A stretch of DNA of 64,000 nucleotides, from the NCBI RefSeq assembly GCF_003333315.1, contig NZ_PSYR01000001.1, positions 124,001-188,000 of the forward strand. The letters are read 5' to 3'. The stretch is from Acidiferrobacter thiooxydans. GTDB taxonomy: Bacteria > Pseudomonadota > Gammaproteobacteria > Acidiferrobacterales > Acidiferrobacteraceae. A model generated the notes under the pieces. It was not told the DNA's origin. It worked only from the letters and a program-made list of their open reading frames with translations, and ran no database searches. This document shows, one piece after another, positions 62,848 through 64,000 of this stretch. A program made the position numbers and the translations under genes. The first letter of the stretch is position 1; every line of letters starts with the position of its first letter.

Positions 62848-64000
62848 ATGCCCCGGATCGTTGCCGCGCGCTCTTCGACGGGGCTCCTGCTGTTACTTAT
62901 AGTCTCTTGCAGCGCGAGCGCCGCATGCCCTGCGCCTGCCACCCACCCGACCCCGTTCGTGGGCACCCGCGGAGGCCGCAAGATCGCCCATGTCGTGGCC
63001 GACAAGGCGCGCGCCTTCGCCGACGGCGTAACCGTGTTCAGCGGCAAGGTCGTCCTGACCTACGGTACGGAGACCGTGCATGCGCAGCGTATCCGCTTCA
63101 ATCGCCGGACCAACGCGTTTACGGCCATTGGGCATGTGCGCGTGACCAACGCCCAGGGTGGCGAGTTGCGCGCCCATTATCTGCACATGAACCGGGCCAC
63201 GGGCCGGGGCGTGGCGCGCGCGGTGCGTTTTGTGCTTCCGGGCAGCAATGCGCGCGGACGCGCGGTCATGGTGATCCTGAGGAGCCGCCATAAGTCGGAC
63301 ATCAAGGATACGCGTTATACGATGTGCCCGGAGGGCACCAAGGTCTGGTATATAGACGCCGACCGGCTGCACTTGAATTACACCAAGGACGTGGGCATCG
63401 CCACCAATGCGCGCGTGTATTTTCACGGTGTCCCGATCTTCTACTGGCCGTACTTGAGCTTCCCTATATCATCCAAACGCAAGTCCGGTTTCCTGCCGCC
63501 GCGCTACGGCACCGCGAGCAATTCGGGGATCATGTTGTCGATCCCTTATTATTGGAATCTCGCGCCCAACTACGATCTGACCACGACGCCCGAGATCATG
63601 ACGCGGCGCGGGGTGCTGTTTCGTAACCACTTCCGTTACCTGGGTCTTGGGTATAGCGGCTCGGATCGCATCGACTACATTCCCGTCGATCGTGTGTATG
63701 GCGGTCCGCGCTACGCCCTGCACATCGCCCACAACCAGGTTTTCAACCCCTATTGGTGGGCGAGCATCAACTACAACCGGGTCTCAGACCCGGCGTTCTA
63801 TACCGACTTCAGCGCTAATTTCGCGCTCGCGAGCCAAATCGACCTGCCGCAGCTGGGCGCGGTCGGTTATTCAGGCCGGCACTTGCGATTGCAGGTCACG
63901 AGCAGTGCCTATCAGCTCCTCGATACGAGCATCGGCGCCGCCTACAAGCCCTACGAAGAACTCCCCGGGCTGTTCCTTAACGCACGAGGCACGGCCAAGC
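62848..64000 (+). CDS. lptD: LPS-assembly protein LptD (3' end outside window)
   Basis: First 384 residues of the outer-membrane LPS translocon. The start ATG at 62848 opens a signal peptide (STGLLLLLIVSCSASA; the cysteines near its end might suggest a lipobox but LptD is not a lipoprotein). The N-terminal OstA/LptA-like jelly-roll runs from about residue 45 (HVVADKARAFADGVTVFSGK, VHAQRIRFNRRTNAFTAIGH). The barrel begins around residue 200 (VYFHGVPIFYWPYLSFPIS, SGFLPPRYGTASNSGI). Works with LptE to place LPS, here expected to be Ara4N-modified, on the surface. Divergent from amgK with 89 bp between. Confidence 0.95.
   Translation, partial: MPRIVAARSSTGLLLLLIVSCSASAACPAPATHPTPFVGTRGGRKIAHVVADKARAFADGVTVFSGKVVLTYGTETVHAQRIRFNRRTNAFTAIGHVRVTNAQGGELRAHYLHMNRATGRGVARAVRFVLPGSNARGRAVMVILRSRHKSDIKDTRYTMCPEGTKVWYIDADRLHLNYTKDVGIATNARVYFHGVPIFYWPYLSFPISSKRKSGFLPPRYGTASNSGIMLSIPYYWNLAPNYDLTTTPEIMTRRGVLFRNHFRYLGLGYSGSDRIDYIPVDRVYGGPRYALHIAHNQVFNPYWWASINYNRVSDPAFYTDFSANFALASQIDLPQLGAVGYSGRHLRLQVTSSAYQLLDTSIGAAYKPYEELPGLFLNARGTAK

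Overview
The window reads as one contiguous chromosomal segment of a GC-rich Gammaproteobacterium. Supporting neighbourhoods are def-fmt-rsmB divergent from LysM-smg-topA, a secB-gpsA pair, gpmI-envC-ctpA, ubiE-ubiJ-ubiB, and amgK-murU divergent from lptD. Pyrophosphate-dependent phosphofructokinase next to a proton-pumping pyrophosphatase, a persulfide-sensor/rhodanese operon, a small cytochrome c and the remnant of an AprA-like flavoprotein suggest a sulfur-oxidising, probably acidophilic autotroph. An Acidiferrobacter-like organism is my best guess, from recall rather than from any search. I saw no rRNA, tRNA, CRISPR array, prophage or intact transposon.

Layout. 1-1.5 kb: end of a membrane protein gene, and a TetR repressor with its AhpD-like target. 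1.7-5.3 kb: metF-ahcY-metK (activated methyl cycle), with a palindrome-rich segment between ahcY and metK that resembles an IS200/IS605 right end. 5.5-9.3 kb: a TtcA-family tRNA thiolase, three consecutive LpxL-type acyltransferases and a TPR protein. 9.3-16.1 kb: rsmB-fmt-def against LysM-smg-topA, with dprA missing from its usual slot. 16.2-18.6 kb: DsbD and a DsbC/G-like oxidoreductase. 18.6-21.1 kb: a putative persulfide-responsive operon (BigR/SqrR-like ArsR, rhodanese, glutaredoxin, SecB, GpsA). 21.3-27 kb: gpmI-envC, an unexplained structured intergenic segment, ctpA, a GNAT protein and a small outer-membrane barrel. 27-31 kb: ubiquinone genes.

31-39.6 kb: phoB-phoR behind a Pho-box-like site, a small MscS-like channel, a DUF481 barrel, a degenerate ArsC/LMW-phosphatase-like protein, a GntR regulator behind a near-consensus sigma-54 promoter followed by a decayed flavoprotein gene, an OprD-like porin, and pstB-phoU without pstSCA. 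39.6-46 kb: hemB, adenylate kinase carrying a long histone-H1-like Lys/Ala tail, and a PPi-metabolism cluster. 46-59 kb: a phosphoesterase, a cytochrome c and the full L-Ara4N lipid A pathway (arnT-arnE-arnB-arnC-split arnA-arnD, then hrpB), with bioB and ugd on the other strand. 59-64 kb: a DksA-like protein, a stand-alone H1-like basic protein, the amgK-murU cell-wall recycling pair and the start of lptD.

Envelope building is the main theme: lipid A acylation, Ara4N capping, LptD, peptidoglycan recycling, EnvC/CtpA and several beta-barrels. Methyl-cycle, quinone, phosphate-sensing and PPi-coupled carbon metabolism surround it. A recurrent sequence-level oddity is a -10-like hexamer placed 6-7 nt before the ATG with no Shine-Dalgarno sequence (tetR, ttcA, def, the LysM gene, hemB, the yfcE-like gene, the mscS-like gene), which suggests leaderless mRNAs.
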